Shown in pieces: positions 34,559 to 45,205 of a DNA stretch of 64,000 nt (position 1 is its first letter; each line of letters opens with the position of its first letter). The position numbers and the translations under genes are program-made. The stretch is from Streptomyces sp. KMM 9044 (GTDB lineage: Bacteria > Actinomycetota > Actinomycetes > Streptomycetales > Streptomycetaceae): NCBI RefSeq assembly GCF_024701375.2, contig NZ_CP113910.1, positions 5,146,001-5,210,000 of the forward strand, written 5' to 3'. The notes beneath the pieces were generated by a model, which saw only the letters and a program-made list of their open reading frames with translations, was not told the DNA's origin and did no database searches.

Positions 34559-35629
34559 CTACCGCGTCGGCACCCCCACCCGCTCCCACGCCTTCGACAC
34601 CGCCAGCAGTTCCTCGCCCTCGCCGAACCGCTCCCGCGCCGCCTTCACCGTGAGCGTCGCGAAGTCCGTGAACTGCGCGTCCTGCTCCAGCTCGCCGCCG
34701 GTCAGCACGTCGTACCAGACCTGCCCCGCCCGCTCCCACGCGTTGCCCCCGAGGGCGGTCGCCGCCCGGTAGAAGGCGTGGTTGGGGATCCCGGAGTTGA
34801 TGTGGACGCCGCCGTTGTCCCGGCCGGTGCGCACGTAGTCGTCCATCGTCGCGGGCTGCGGGTCCCTGCCGAGGACGTCGTCGTCGTACGCCGTGCCCGG
34901 CGCCTTCATCGAACGCAGCGCCACCCCCGTCACCCGCGGGGCGAGCAGCCCGGCGCCGATCAGCCAGTCGGCCTCGGCGGTGGTCTGGCCCAGCGTGTAC
35001 TGCTTGATGAGGGCGCCGAAGACGTCCGACACCGACTCGTTGAGCGCGCCGGACTGACCGAAGTAGTCGAGGTTGGCGGTGTGCTGCGTGACGCCGTGCG
35101 CGAGCTCGTGGCCGATGACGTCGACGGGGATCGTGAAGTCGAGGAAGATCTCCCCGTCCCCGTCGCCGAAGACCATTTGGTCGCCGTTCCAGAACGCGTT
35201 GTTGTAGTCGCGGTCGTAGTGCACGGTCGCGACCAGCGGCAGGCCGAAGCCGTCGATCGAGTCGCGGGAGAAGGCCTTGAGGAACAGCTCGAAAGTGGCG
35301 CCGAGGCCCGCGTGGGCGCGGTTGACGGTGGCGTCCTTGCCGGGCTCGTCGCCCTCCTCGCGGACCTTCGCCCCGGGCAGCGCGGTGCGGTGCCGGGCGT
35401 CGTGGATCGTCCGGTGCGGCTTGCCCGGTTCGGCCCCGGCGAGGGGCGCGACGGCCGCGGCGCCGATCACCGTGGTCAGGCGGCGCTGGGTGCGCTCGTA
35501 GGCGTCGCGCTGGAGGGTGCGGCGGGCGGGGTCGGCCAGCGCGGGGTCGTCGGCCTGCGCGAGCTGGTCCAGGACGTGCGGCGGGACGATGGTGCAGAAG
35601 ACGGGCTCGAAGCCACCGTGGGTCGTCAT
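34559..35629 (-). CDS. protealysin-like M4 metallopeptidase
   Basis: This 356-aa zinc protease of the thermolysin family carries HELAH (H174, E175, H178) and the third ligand in ALNESVSD (E198). DNGGVHINSGIPNHAFY holds the catalytic His. It has no signal peptide. The first 60 residues form the short protealysin-type propeptide, recognisable by PPHVL at residues 16-20, which is removed autocatalytically. Such enzymes are intracellular or leave the cell by non-classical routes. GAAGG precedes the ATG at 35629. Expression with the downstream inhibitor is likely. Confidence 0.9.
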   Translation of the reverse strand: MTTHGGFEPVFCTIVPPHVLDQLAQADDPALADPARRTLQRDAYERTQRRLTTVIGAAAVAPLAGAEPGKPHRTIHDARHRTALPGAKVREEGDEPGKDATVNRAHAGLGATFELFLKAFSRDSIDGFGLPLVATVHYDRDYNNAFWNGDQMVFGDGDGEIFLDFTIPVDVIGHELAHGVTQHTANLDYFGQSGALNESVSDVFGALIKQYTLGQTTAEADWLIGAGLLAPRVTGVALRSMKAPGTAYDDDVLGRDPQPATMDDYVRTGRDNGGVHINSGIPNHAFYRAATALGGNAWERAGQVWYDVLTGGELEQDAQFTDFATLTVKAARERFGEGEELLAVSKAWERVGVPTR

Positions 35630-35784
35630 GCCCGCACCTTCGCACTGCGTCACGGTGTTGTCACGGTTGGCAACCGCATCCTCGACCGCGATGGATGAAA
35701 TGTGTCGCCAATCCCCGCGTCGGGACCCTCCGAGTGGTATACGGCACTTTTTGTCCCCTTCCTCCCTCTGGTCCCGCATACTGA

Positions 35785-37701
<1,917 letters not shown>

Positions 37702-37721
37702 ACAGCCGCTTCGAGGGGTTC

Positions 37722-37763
37722 GACGGGGCCCCGCCCGCCGTGTCCGGCGGGCGGGGCCCCGTC
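37722..37763 (+). terminator. leuA terminator
   Basis: An 18-bp perfect GC-rich stem with a 6-nt loop starts 20 bp after the leuA stop and is not followed by a U-run. Confidence 0.85.
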
Positions 37764-37887
37764 GGTTACCGGCCAAATCCCGTGGAGATCACGGAAAGGT
37801 CTCGTCCGGGGTGCTGACTCGGCCTCACCGATGTGGCTAACATCACGGGGGCGCGGCGACGGAGCCGGGGCGATGTGGAGGTGCGAC

Positions 37888-38589
37888 GTGCTGCCAGGAC
37901 GGGGACCCGACGGCCGTGCCGTTGTCGCCAGACTTTCGCGCCTGCTGGGCACCCGGACCGCGTGGACGGCCGTCGGTGACGGCGAGTTCTTCTGCCCCGG
38001 CTGCGGCGGCGACCGCAACTACCGGCGGCTGACCGGACAGCGCCGCTTCGCCCTCCTCGGTGTGCCCGTCGTGCCCCGCGGCACGACCGGGCCGGTCGTC
38101 GAATGCGCCGCCTGCCGCCGCCACTTCGGCACCGACGTCCTGGACCACCCCACCACCACCCGCTTCTCCGCGATGCTCCGCGACGCCGTGCACACCGTCG
38201 CCCTCGCGGTACTGGCCGCGGGCGGCGCCTGCGCGCGCGCCTCACTGGAGACCGCCGTGACCGTCGTCCGCGCGGCCGGTATCGACGACTGCACCCAGGA
38301 CCAGCTGGCGGCCCTCGTGGAGGCGCTGGCCGCCGACACCGGCCGCTTCACCGGCGAGCCCTGTGCGGCGGGCCTCGCCATCGAGCTGCACGAAGCCCTC
38401 GACCCGCTGGCCCCGCACCTCGCCGCTCCCGGCCGCGAATCGATCTTCCTCCAGGGTGCCCGCATCGCCCTCGCAGACGGCCCCTACACCCCCGCCGAAC
38501 GCGACACCCTGTCCACCATCGGCGCCGCCCTCGCCATCTGCGCGACGGACGTGACCCGCCTGCTGACGGTGGCCCGGACGCCGTCCTGA
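37888..38589 (+). CDS. TerB-like protein with N-terminal zinc ribbon
   Basis: The 233-aa protein starts at GTG 37888, 6 nt after a GGAGG site; the longer upstream frame is rejected. It opens with a zinc-ribbon-like pair, FFCPGCGGDRNYR and VECAACRRHFG. A helical region of the tellurite-resistance TerB type follows (FSAMLRDAVHTVALAVLAAG, then ESIFLQGARIALADGPYTPAERDTL). TerB-like domains are membrane-surface or signalling modules; no tellurite operon is nearby. It is monocistronic between the leuA terminator and a convergent acetyltransferase. Confidence 0.75.
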   Translation: MLPGRGPDGRAVVARLSRLLGTRTAWTAVGDGEFFCPGCGGDRNYRRLTGQRRFALLGVPVVPRGTTGPVVECAACRRHFGTDVLDHPTTTRFSAMLRDAVHTVALAVLAAGGACARASLETAVTVVRAAGIDDCTQDQLAALVEALAADTGRFTGEPCAAGLAIELHEALDPLAPHLAAPGRESIFLQGARIALADGPYTPAERDTLSTIGAALAICATDVTRLLTVARTPS

Positions 38590-38609
38590 CCGCCCGGGCC
38601 GGGCTCGGC

Positions 38610-39158
38610 TCAGTGGAAACCGGTGAGTCCGAGGTGCATGATCAGGCGGTCCTGGCCGGGGCCGAAGTAGTCCCGGCGCGGCCCGGCGTCGGGTTGCTCG
38701 GGGCGAAAGCCCAGGGACCGGTAGAGCAGGATGGCCGCGCGGTTGGCGGGTTCCACTGTCAGACGGACCTGTGTGATGCCGCTCTCGCGCAGCCGCGCCA
38801 GGACCTCCACCATCAGCTCCCGGCCCAGTCCGTGGCGGCGGCGCTCCTCGTCCACGCACAGACCGAGGATCCAGCTCTCCCGGTTGAGTGCCGTGGTCGC
38901 GGCCAGGACGTAGCCGCGCAGGCGTCCCTCGCCGTCGTCGAGGACCAGGAGGTGCTCGGCGTACATGTCGTAGAGCTGGCGGAACAGGAACGCGGGGTAC
39001 GCGACCTCCTGGAAGACCGCCTCGTCGAGCCGCCGGAGCTCGGACAGGTCGGACTCCCGCGCCGGCCGCAGGACCAGGGGCCGCGGGTCGGGGAAGAGGT
39101 CCGGTTCCCCGAGGAACCCGCGGCGGTCCAGGGCGTGCTCCAGCGGTTCGGCGGTCAT
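38610..39158 (-). CDS. GNAT family N-acetyltransferase
   Basis: The 182-aa protein has the GNAT fold. It shows LRPARESDLSELRRLDEAVF at the start, GYVLAATTALNRESWILGLCVDEERRRHGLGRELM-like core strands with the acetyl-CoA pyrophosphate loop RRRHGLG, and the C-terminal PANRAAILLYRSLGFRPE. The acceptor is unknown. GGGGGTGG precedes the ATG. It converges with the TerB-like gene, 20 bp away, and is divergent from the unassigned cassette to its right. Confidence 0.83.
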   Translation of the reverse strand: MTAEPLEHALDRRGFLGEPDLFPDPRPLVLRPARESDLSELRRLDEAVFQEVAYPAFLFRQLYDMYAEHLLVLDDGEGRLRGYVLAATTALNRESWILGLCVDEERRRHGLGRELMVEVLARLRESGITQVRLTVEPANRAAILLYRSLGFRPEQPDAGPRRDYFGPGQDRLIMHLGLTGFH

Positions 39159-39297
39159 GCCACCCCCAGTCGGGACGTACGGAACGGTCGGGATGTGCGG
39201 ACATGCGGACGGCGTACGAACGCACAGCCGTCAACACCGGCGCCCCTGCGGAGGCTCACTCATGGGTGACGAGGGCCCCGGTGGCGGCCGGTTACTT

Positions 39298-39345
39298 CAA
39301 CTCGCTACAGTGAGCGTCCAACTCGCTGAGAGCAAGAGCGAGTTG
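39298..39345. promoter_or_regulatory. CAACTCGCT repeat cluster upstream of the cassette
   Basis: CAACTCGCT occurs at 39298-39306 and 39319-39327, exactly 21 bp apart (two helical turns). Its inverse AGCGAGTTG lies at 39337-39345. A TACAGT -10-like hexamer (39306-39311) sits inside the array, as does a small CGCT/AGCG dyad. This looks like a cooperative repressor or activator site controlling the cassette, about 205 bp upstream of its first start. Nothing else is recognised in the gap 39159-39550. Confidence 0.55.
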
Positions 39346-39550
39346 AGGTTTGTCGGCGAAGTGCTGACGTGCGCCTGTCGTGCGCCTCTTCGTCCAGGGT
39401 CGGCCGGATTACCGGCTCTCCAGGTGTTCTGCACCGGTTTACCGTGCGAGTACCGGCAGACCGTGCTCCACCTGCCGATGTCCGTGAGGGCAGGCATACG
39501 GAGCGCAGGGTTTTGTCCGGTACTGACGGGACAGGGAACACGACAGGGTG

Positions 39551-40303
39551 ATGATGGATCGCAACGCCGACGCGCCGTGGGCGCAGTTCGATCCCGAGGC
39601 CTACGTCGACCTCAACTACCGAACTCCGCTCGAAGTCGATCTGCTGATCGTGCGGTTGATGCGCGACCACTTCAGCAGGTGCTTCGCCGGCGGTGTCCCG
39701 GACCCGATGCGAGGTGTCGACGTCGGCGCGGGCGCGAACCTCTATCCGGGCCTGGCCATGCTCCCGTGGTGCGAGAAGATCACCCTGCTCGAGTACGCGC
39801 AGCCGAACGTCGAGTACCTGGAGCGGCAGACGTCCCCCAAGGGTTACGACGAGGCCTGGGACGCGTTCTGGAACGAGCTGAACGAGGCTCCCGCGTACGC
39901 CGCCGTCGAACCGAAGGGCCGGTTCGGCGAGATCGTCCGCGTGGAGCGGGCCAGCCTGCTCGACCTCGACGGACAGCGGCGCTGGGACATCGGCACGATG
40001 TTCTTCGTCGCGGACTCGATGTCCGAGTGCCCCGACGAATTCAGGCGGGGCGTACGGTGCTTCATGGACGCGCTGACCGAGGGAGCTCCCTTCGCCGCCG
40101 CGTTCATGAAGGAGTCGGTCGGTTACCAGGTCGGCGAACACCGTTATCCGGCCTGCCGGGTGAACGAGGACCGGGTCCGGGAGAGCCTGGAGCCCTTCAC
40201 TTCCGAGCTGGTGATTCACGATCTGCATCACATGGTGCGGGCGGGTCACGAGGGAATCATCCTTGCCCTGGGACGGCGCAATCCGGAGATTGCCGTCCCC
40301 TAG
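39551..40303 (+). CDS. SCO2525-family SAM-dependent methyltransferase
   Basis: The 250-aa protein is a class I methyltransferase resembling the NNMT/PNMT/TEMT group. GVDVGAGANLYPGLAMLPW is the SAM loop. ITLLEYAQPNVEYLERQ, with an acidic residue ending strand 2 and the YLE helix, is typical of small-amine methyltransferases. TMFFVADSMSECPDEFRRGV follows at strand 4. Its methyl acceptor is unknown. Three start codons stand in a row (GTG 39548, ATG 39551, ATG 39554) behind GACAGGG. It heads a run of five genes also kept together in S. coelicolor (SCO2525 onward, from memory). Confidence 0.82.
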   Translation: MMDRNADAPWAQFDPEAYVDLNYRTPLEVDLLIVRLMRDHFSRCFAGGVPDPMRGVDVGAGANLYPGLAMLPWCEKITLLEYAQPNVEYLERQTSPKGYDEAWDAFWNELNEAPAYAAVEPKGRFGEIVRVERASLLDLDGQRRWDIGTMFFVADSMSECPDEFRRGVRCFMDALTEGAPFAAAFMKESVGYQVGEHRYPACRVNEDRVRESLEPFTSELVIHDLHHMVRAGHEGIILALGRRNPEIAVP

Positions 40304-40358
40304 GAGCGGGGACGATGTCCGAACACAGGGCAACCAGGTCTGTACGAGGGGTGCGGGG

Positions 40359-42200
40359 ATGCAGATCAAGCCACGGCAGCATCTGCTGGACATCTGGCGG
40401 GCCGCGGCCCGTCATTTGTTCGACGACGGAAAGCTCGTCTGGGGGGACACCGACGGGCTGAGTTCCGTCGCGGACGCCGAGCGGCTGCTCTGCCTGCTGT
40501 ATCCCGCCACCGAGGTCCCCGCGTTCCGCCTCGACCAACCGGACACCACCGAGCGGGACGTCCTGCGCGCGCTGGAGCGGGTCGGCAGCAGGCTGGAGAT
40601 CCCGCCCAACCTGATCACCGTCCTGTCCCAGTTCATGCGCACCCACACCGGACCGGACGACAGTCCCACCTTCTCCGGCGGGCACTACTTCAGGCCTGCC
40701 GACCCGAAGCAGGAACTCACCTATGAACAGACCCAGTTGGGCATCGTCGACGCCTACTCCATGTCCGTCACGCTGTGCCTGGCCACCCTGGGGTTCCTCA
40801 AGGTCTACGAGGAGAACACCACCCGGCCCGAGGTGCGCAGGTCGCTCGGGGAACTGAGAGACGCCACCAACACCCGGCTGACCGCGGCGATGGTCAGCCT
40901 GTTGCGCTCCTTCACCGTGAACGTCTTCGACGCCGAGTCCGAGCAGGGCCGACGGCTGATCCAGGTCATCGGGCAGAACCAGCAGTCCGACCGGGCCGTG
41001 CTCCAGCACTTCTCCCGCCGGTTCCGCCCGCTGCGCGCCACGATCATCGAAAGTCTCAGCCGCGGCATCGAGGTCGACGAGAGCATCCGCGACGAGAGCC
41101 AGCTCTTCGAGTGCGGCTGGGCCTGGGGAGTGGTGAAGGACGCGCCGGCCGTCGTCGACCTGGACGTCCCGGTCAACGGCCAGCCCGACGGCATCGCCGA
41201 CCGGCTGCCCTACGTGTACTTCACCGTCGTCGCCCTGGACGGCATCCAGGACCTGTTCTCCGAGCGCACCCTCACCCTGGGACTGCTCGACGCCGACCAG
41301 CAGAAGCTCGCCGAGGCGTTACGCCTGCGCTGGGAACTCAGCCAGCAGTACTGGTCGGCCATCGCCCGCTTCGGCACCGAGCGCTGGCCCCTGGAGGACC
41401 TCCCCTGGCAGACCACCGGTCTGCGGCTGGAGTCGGAGTACTTCTCCCTCACCGTGGCGGCGATCCTCGTCCACGACCTGATCCGCCGCAGGGCGACCGA
41501 CGACGACCTCACCCGCACCGTCGCCATCATGGAACGCCTCGCCGACCGGGGCCGCGTCACCAGCCGGATGACCAGGGACGACCCCACCGTCGGGCTGCAC
41601 CACCCGGGGGTCACCATGCCGCTCGCCGGGTCCGGGCGGTCCGGTGCGCCGCTGGAGTGGCGGATGACGGACTTCTCCGCACAGCTGCTCAAGCGGATCA
41701 TCCAGCTCGCGGCACTCTCCCGGAACATCGCGGCACAGGACCGCCTGATCCGCCTGGGCGAGCAGGCGTTCGAACACCTGTGGAGCCGGAGGATCGAGGA
41801 CGGCGACGGAGCCGGCCTCTGGGACAACGCGGCAGCCGTCTTCCCGGACGCGGCCGTCGGCCGGCGCCTCTCCTGGAGCATCACCGAACGCATCACCGAG
41901 TGCCTGGTCGCCGCCCGCGGCCTGTACGAGCAGGAGCCCATCCGCAGCCCCGAACTCGCCGAGCTGGCCCGCGAACTGCTCAGCGAGGCCACCCACCTGT
42001 TCGGCAAGGAGCAGCTGGAGACCTCCGCCACCGTCGACGGCGGCCGGGGGCGGGCCATGCGGAGCATCGAGAACCGTCTGGACCACGCCCGCGACCTGGT
42101 CGACGAGCGTCCCGCCACCGCGTTCGCACTCGCCCTGCCGGTGCTCCGGGAGCTCGACACCCTGGCCCAGGCCCGCGGTGCCGCCGCAGAGGAGATGTGA
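40359..42200 (+). CDS. SCO2524-family protein of unknown function
   Basis: The 613-aa protein is hydrophilic and predicted mostly helical, with no signal peptide, membrane segment or known catalytic motif. It starts MQIKPRQHLLDIWRAAARHL; the central and C-terminal regions include SQQYWSAIARFGTERWPLE, LSRNIAAQDRLIRLGEQAF and SIENRLDHARDLVDERPATA. Codon 321 is TTA (41319-41321), so translation should require the bldA tRNA. ATG 40359 has GAGGGG about 8 nt upstream; an upstream extension lacks support. It is 55 bp after the methyltransferase and 3 bp before the P-loop gene. It may be a scaffold or sensor, which is a guess. Confidence 0.78.
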   Translation: MQIKPRQHLLDIWRAAARHLFDDGKLVWGDTDGLSSVADAERLLCLLYPATEVPAFRLDQPDTTERDVLRALERVGSRLEIPPNLITVLSQFMRTHTGPDDSPTFSGGHYFRPADPKQELTYEQTQLGIVDAYSMSVTLCLATLGFLKVYEENTTRPEVRRSLGELRDATNTRLTAAMVSLLRSFTVNVFDAESEQGRRLIQVIGQNQQSDRAVLQHFSRRFRPLRATIIESLSRGIEVDESIRDESQLFECGWAWGVVKDAPAVVDLDVPVNGQPDGIADRLPYVYFTVVALDGIQDLFSERTLTLGLLDADQQKLAEALRLRWELSQQYWSAIARFGTERWPLEDLPWQTTGLRLESEYFSLTVAAILVHDLIRRRATDDDLTRTVAIMERLADRGRVTSRMTRDDPTVGLHHPGVTMPLAGSGRSGAPLEWRMTDFSAQLLKRIIQLAALSRNIAAQDRLIRLGEQAFEHLWSRRIEDGDGAGLWDNAAAVFPDAAVGRRLSWSITERITECLVAARGLYEQEPIRSPELAELARELLSEATHLFGKEQLETSATVDGGRGRAMRSIENRLDHARDLVDERPATAFALALPVLRELDTLAQARGAAAEEM

Positions 42201-42203
42201 GCC

Positions 42204-43121
42204 GTGCTCGTCTTCGCCGCCTCCGACAAGGGAGGCACGGGCCGTTCGGTCACCAGCGCCAACCTGGCCTATCAGCGCGCTCTCACCGGTGACCACGTGG
42301 CGTACGTGGACTTCGACTTCGGCTCGCCCACGGCCGCCGCCGTCTTCGACGTACCGGGCGCGATGCGCGGCGTCGCGGAGCGGGGCCTGCACTCCTACCT
42401 GGAGGGCGAGGTCGCGGAACCGGCCAGGATCGACGTCTGGCGGCAGACCGAGCACCCCCTGCTGCACGCCCGGCCGAACCAGTCCGGCCGCCTGGCCCTG
42501 TTCCCCGGCGACGCCGGCGGTGGCGAGTTCGTCACCGGCGAGGAGACCCTCGACCGGTGTGTCGACCTCCTGCTCCGGCTGAACGGCGAGTTCGACCTGA
42601 CTGTGGTGGACCTCAGCGCCGGCCGCAGCTACGCCGTGGACATGGTCCTGGCGGCGACCGCCCACCCCCGGATGCGTTACGTGCCCTTCCGCTGGCTCGT
42701 CTTCCACCGCTGGACCCGGCAGCACGTGATCGCCGCCGCCGGGCTGGTCCACAAGGAACACGGCATCATCAGGGGCGGCGTCGACCGCGGGCACGACGAG
42801 CAGGCCCTGCGGGGCGCCGTCCGGTTCGTACGGGCCGCGGTGCCCGACCCCGACTCGCCCATGTGGGCCCAGAGGTCTCTCGCCCAGATCGCCTGGATGG
42901 ATTCCTGCGACGAAGCCCTGCGCCGGCTCGCCTCGGACCACCTCGTCGGCGACAGCGTGGTCCTCGGCGCCGTACCGCTGGAACCCGTCCTGCAGTGGCG
43001 CGAGCAGCTGATCACCGAAGAGGACGTGTTCTCCACCCAGATCGCCAACAAGGAGACGCTCGAGGCGCTGGAGGAGATCGCGCGACGCCTGACCGACGAC
43101 TCCTGCTGGGGGCGGCCGTGA
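42204..43121 (+). CDS. SCO2523-family variant P-loop (ParA-like) protein
   Basis: This 305-aa protein has the ParA/MinD architecture. It opens with MLVFAASDKGGTGRSVTSAN; the deviant Walker A keeps the signature Lys (K9) but has Arg at position 14 where ParA has the second Lys. HVAYVDFDFGSPT and FDLTVVDLSAGRS correspond to the switch regions. KGGxGR P-loops are known from other actinobacterial signalling proteins, so ATP binding with altered hydrolysis is plausible. GTG 42204 follows GGAG. Its stop overlaps the next start by 4 bp (GTGA). Confidence 0.82.
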   Translation: MLVFAASDKGGTGRSVTSANLAYQRALTGDHVAYVDFDFGSPTAAAVFDVPGAMRGVAERGLHSYLEGEVAEPARIDVWRQTEHPLLHARPNQSGRLALFPGDAGGGEFVTGEETLDRCVDLLLRLNGEFDLTVVDLSAGRSYAVDMVLAATAHPRMRYVPFRWLVFHRWTRQHVIAAAGLVHKEHGIIRGGVDRGHDEQALRGAVRFVRAAVPDPDSPMWAQRSLAQIAWMDSCDEALRRLASDHLVGDSVVLGAVPLEPVLQWREQLITEEDVFSTQIANKETLEALEEIARRLTDDSCWGRP

Positions 43122-44083
43122 CGGACGCAGTGTTCCGCGAGACCACCGCCGAACCGCGCACCCAGGCGCTGCCGCTGTCCCACCTCTCCCTGGAGCTGGG
43201 CCACCTCTACATGGAGGACTTCGAGGCCGGTCCGCAGCACCTGCGGCGGCACTTCGCACAGGTACGGCCCTGGGCGGACGCGGCGCGGGCCGCGGCGGCC
43301 GCGCAGACGGGCGGAAAACGCCCCCGGATCAGCACCTGCTTCCTCATCGACGACTACTTCACCCGGTTCTCCAGTCCCGCCGAACTCGTTCCGCTGCTGC
43401 TGGCGGAGGCGGAACGGGCCGGGCTGGCCGTCGACTACCTGGCCCGCGAGTCCGGCTGCGCCGTCGCCGGCAAAGTACCGGTCGCGGAGGCGGTGGCCGG
43501 CCGCATCGTCGAGGAGCCACCGCCCGGCAGCTACGGCCTGCGCCCGCCGGCCGCGCAGACCGGCTGGCTGGCCAACGGCGAGCGCAGCCCCGCCGCGCGT
43601 GCCCCGCAGGCGATGAAGAGGGCAGCCGCCTGGCAGCCGCCCAGGGAGACCGCGGCCCGCCGCCACTCCGTCTTCCTCGACGTCGAACTCTGGAGCGACG
43701 CACCCGACGGACAGCGCACCTGGTCCTGCCCCTTCCTCGCCGCGGTGTGGCAGCTCGCCCGTCTCGGGCTGCTGCGCACCGAGGGCGAGGCTGTCCTGAC
43801 GCCCCAGCCGCACACCGCCGACGGCTTCCCCGAGGACTGGGACGAACTGCCCCCGCTGATCCGGCTCGACCCCCGGGCGGACCCGTTCGCCGCCTACCGC
43901 ACCTGCTCGGTGGTGCCCAACCGGTTCCTGCCCGTCGAGCACGCCGTCCGCGTCGTCCTCGACCAGACCGAGGTGGACCCCGAAGCCCTGAGCCAGGTCG
44001 CCCGCCGGTCCGCCGGTGAGAAGGTGACCGTCCCCGCCCCGGTCGCCGACCGCGTCTCCTACGTCTTCTACGCGGGGCCGTGA
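43118..44083 (+). CDS. SCO2522-family protein of unknown function
   Basis: This 321-aa soluble protein is translationally coupled to the P-loop gene by the GTGA overlap. It starts with LPLSHLSLELGHLYMEDF, continues PRISTCFLIDDYFTRFSSPAEL and LAVDYLARESGCAVAG, and ends CSVVPNRFLPVEHAVRVVL, then ADRVSYVFYAGP. The ISTCFLIDDYF strand with acidic residues suggests an alpha/beta fold, but no catalytic family is recognised. Homologues occur only beside the other members of this cassette as far as I recall. Confidence 0.78.
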   Translation: MTDAVFRETTAEPRTQALPLSHLSLELGHLYMEDFEAGPQHLRRHFAQVRPWADAARAAAAAQTGGKRPRISTCFLIDDYFTRFSSPAELVPLLLAEAERAGLAVDYLARESGCAVAGKVPVAEAVAGRIVEEPPPGSYGLRPPAAQTGWLANGERSPAARAPQAMKRAAAWQPPRETAARRHSVFLDVELWSDAPDGQRTWSCPFLAAVWQLARLGLLRTEGEAVLTPQPHTADGFPEDWDELPPLIRLDPRADPFAAYRTCSVVPNRFLPVEHAVRVVLDQTEVDPEALSQVARRSAGEKVTVPAPVADRVSYVFYAGP

Positions 44084-44084
44084 C

Positions 44085-45119
44085 GTGGGGCCGGCAACGA
44101 CCGCGCCGCGTGTCGTGCTCGCCTGCGGCGAGGTCCGCACCTCACTGCTGCCGGCCCTGCAGGCCCTCGACAGCCGGGCCGCCGCCCTGTTCCTCGGTCT
44201 GCGCGCCGACGAACGCGTCCTCCTCTCCGAACGCCCCAACCGCTACGGGCGCTCGCCCGACACCCTGACCGGTGTCGACTGCCCCCTGCCCAGCGCCAAC
44301 GGCGCCCGGGTCCGCGCCGTCGGCACGGTCGCCGCACGGGCCGTACTCACCGAGGGGCGTCTGCTCCAGGCCTCCGCGTACTTCGAAGTGCCCGCCGGCG
44401 GCCCCGACCACCGGCGGCCGTGGGGCCAGTACCTGGTACGGCCAGGGGTGGTCGAGCCGTTCGGGAAGCTGCCCCACGAGGCGGTGGCCGAGGGCGTGCT
44501 GAGCGGCGGGCGGCACGGCGATCTCGACATCGGCCTGATCGCGGACGGACTGCACACCCGGCTGCTGCGCCACCCCCTGCTCGACCACCGGCCGCCCCTG
44601 AGATCCCGCCCCACCCGGCTCCGCTGGGTGGCCCTGCCCGCGGACCCGGGCGCAGGCCACTCGATCGAGCGGTTCACCCTCGCCGAGGACGAGTTGCGCA
44701 CCGTGCGGCTCCGGGTTCCCGAGGGCACACCCAGCGACAGGATCGCCGGGCTCTGCGACGACCTCGCCCTGCACGACTGGCTGCTCACCACCGTGGTCCG
44801 CATTTTCGACGGCATCCGGCTGGAGGCGGGCGCGGGTGCTGCGGGGGCACCGCCCGCCCGGCGGCGGCAGCGGCCGGGAGCGGAAGCGGGAGGGGAGCAT
44901 CCCGCCGTGGTCCGGGCGCTGCGTCCCGCCGTCGACCATCTGCTGCATCTGTGGATGCCCCGGGCCCGGGTGGCGCAGGACCTGGCCCCGCTCTGGGACG
45001 CGCTGGAGGAACGGCCGGGCTTCTCCCGGCAGTGGCAGACTCTCGTCCAGCGCATCCGTGACCAGCTGACCCTGCACGCGATCCCCTCCCTCCACAGGGA
45101 GGGGGACAGGGGGCCCTGA
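44085..45119 (+). CDS. SCO2521-family protein of unknown function
   Basis: The 344-aa protein starts at GTG 44085, one base after the preceding stop. N-terminal strands (RVVLACGEVRTSLLPALQAL) lead to a mixed alpha/beta body, LIADGLHTRLLRHPLLDHRPP and LRWVALPADPGAGHSIERFTL. A helical C-terminus follows (ALRPAVDHLLHLWMPRARVA, QDLAPLWDALEERPGFSRQW). No membrane segment or known motif is seen. It closes the block of five contiguous, nearly overlapping genes, implying one operon and probably one complex or pathway. Confidence 0.78.
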   Translation: MGPATTAPRVVLACGEVRTSLLPALQALDSRAAALFLGLRADERVLLSERPNRYGRSPDTLTGVDCPLPSANGARVRAVGTVAARAVLTEGRLLQASAYFEVPAGGPDHRRPWGQYLVRPGVVEPFGKLPHEAVAEGVLSGGRHGDLDIGLIADGLHTRLLRHPLLDHRPPLRSRPTRLRWVALPADPGAGHSIERFTLAEDELRTVRLRVPEGTPSDRIAGLCDDLALHDWLLTTVVRIFDGIRLEAGAGAAGAPPARRRQRPGAEAGGEHPAVVRALRPAVDHLLHLWMPRARVAQDLAPLWDALEERPGFSRQWQTLVQRIRDQLTLHAIPSLHREGDRGP

Positions 45120-45205
45120 CCGGGCACCGGGCAGCCGCCGGCCCCGGCCCCACGCACATTTCCGCACTCCGATCCGACGCGTATCCCAACGGGGGGAAGA
45201 GCGAG

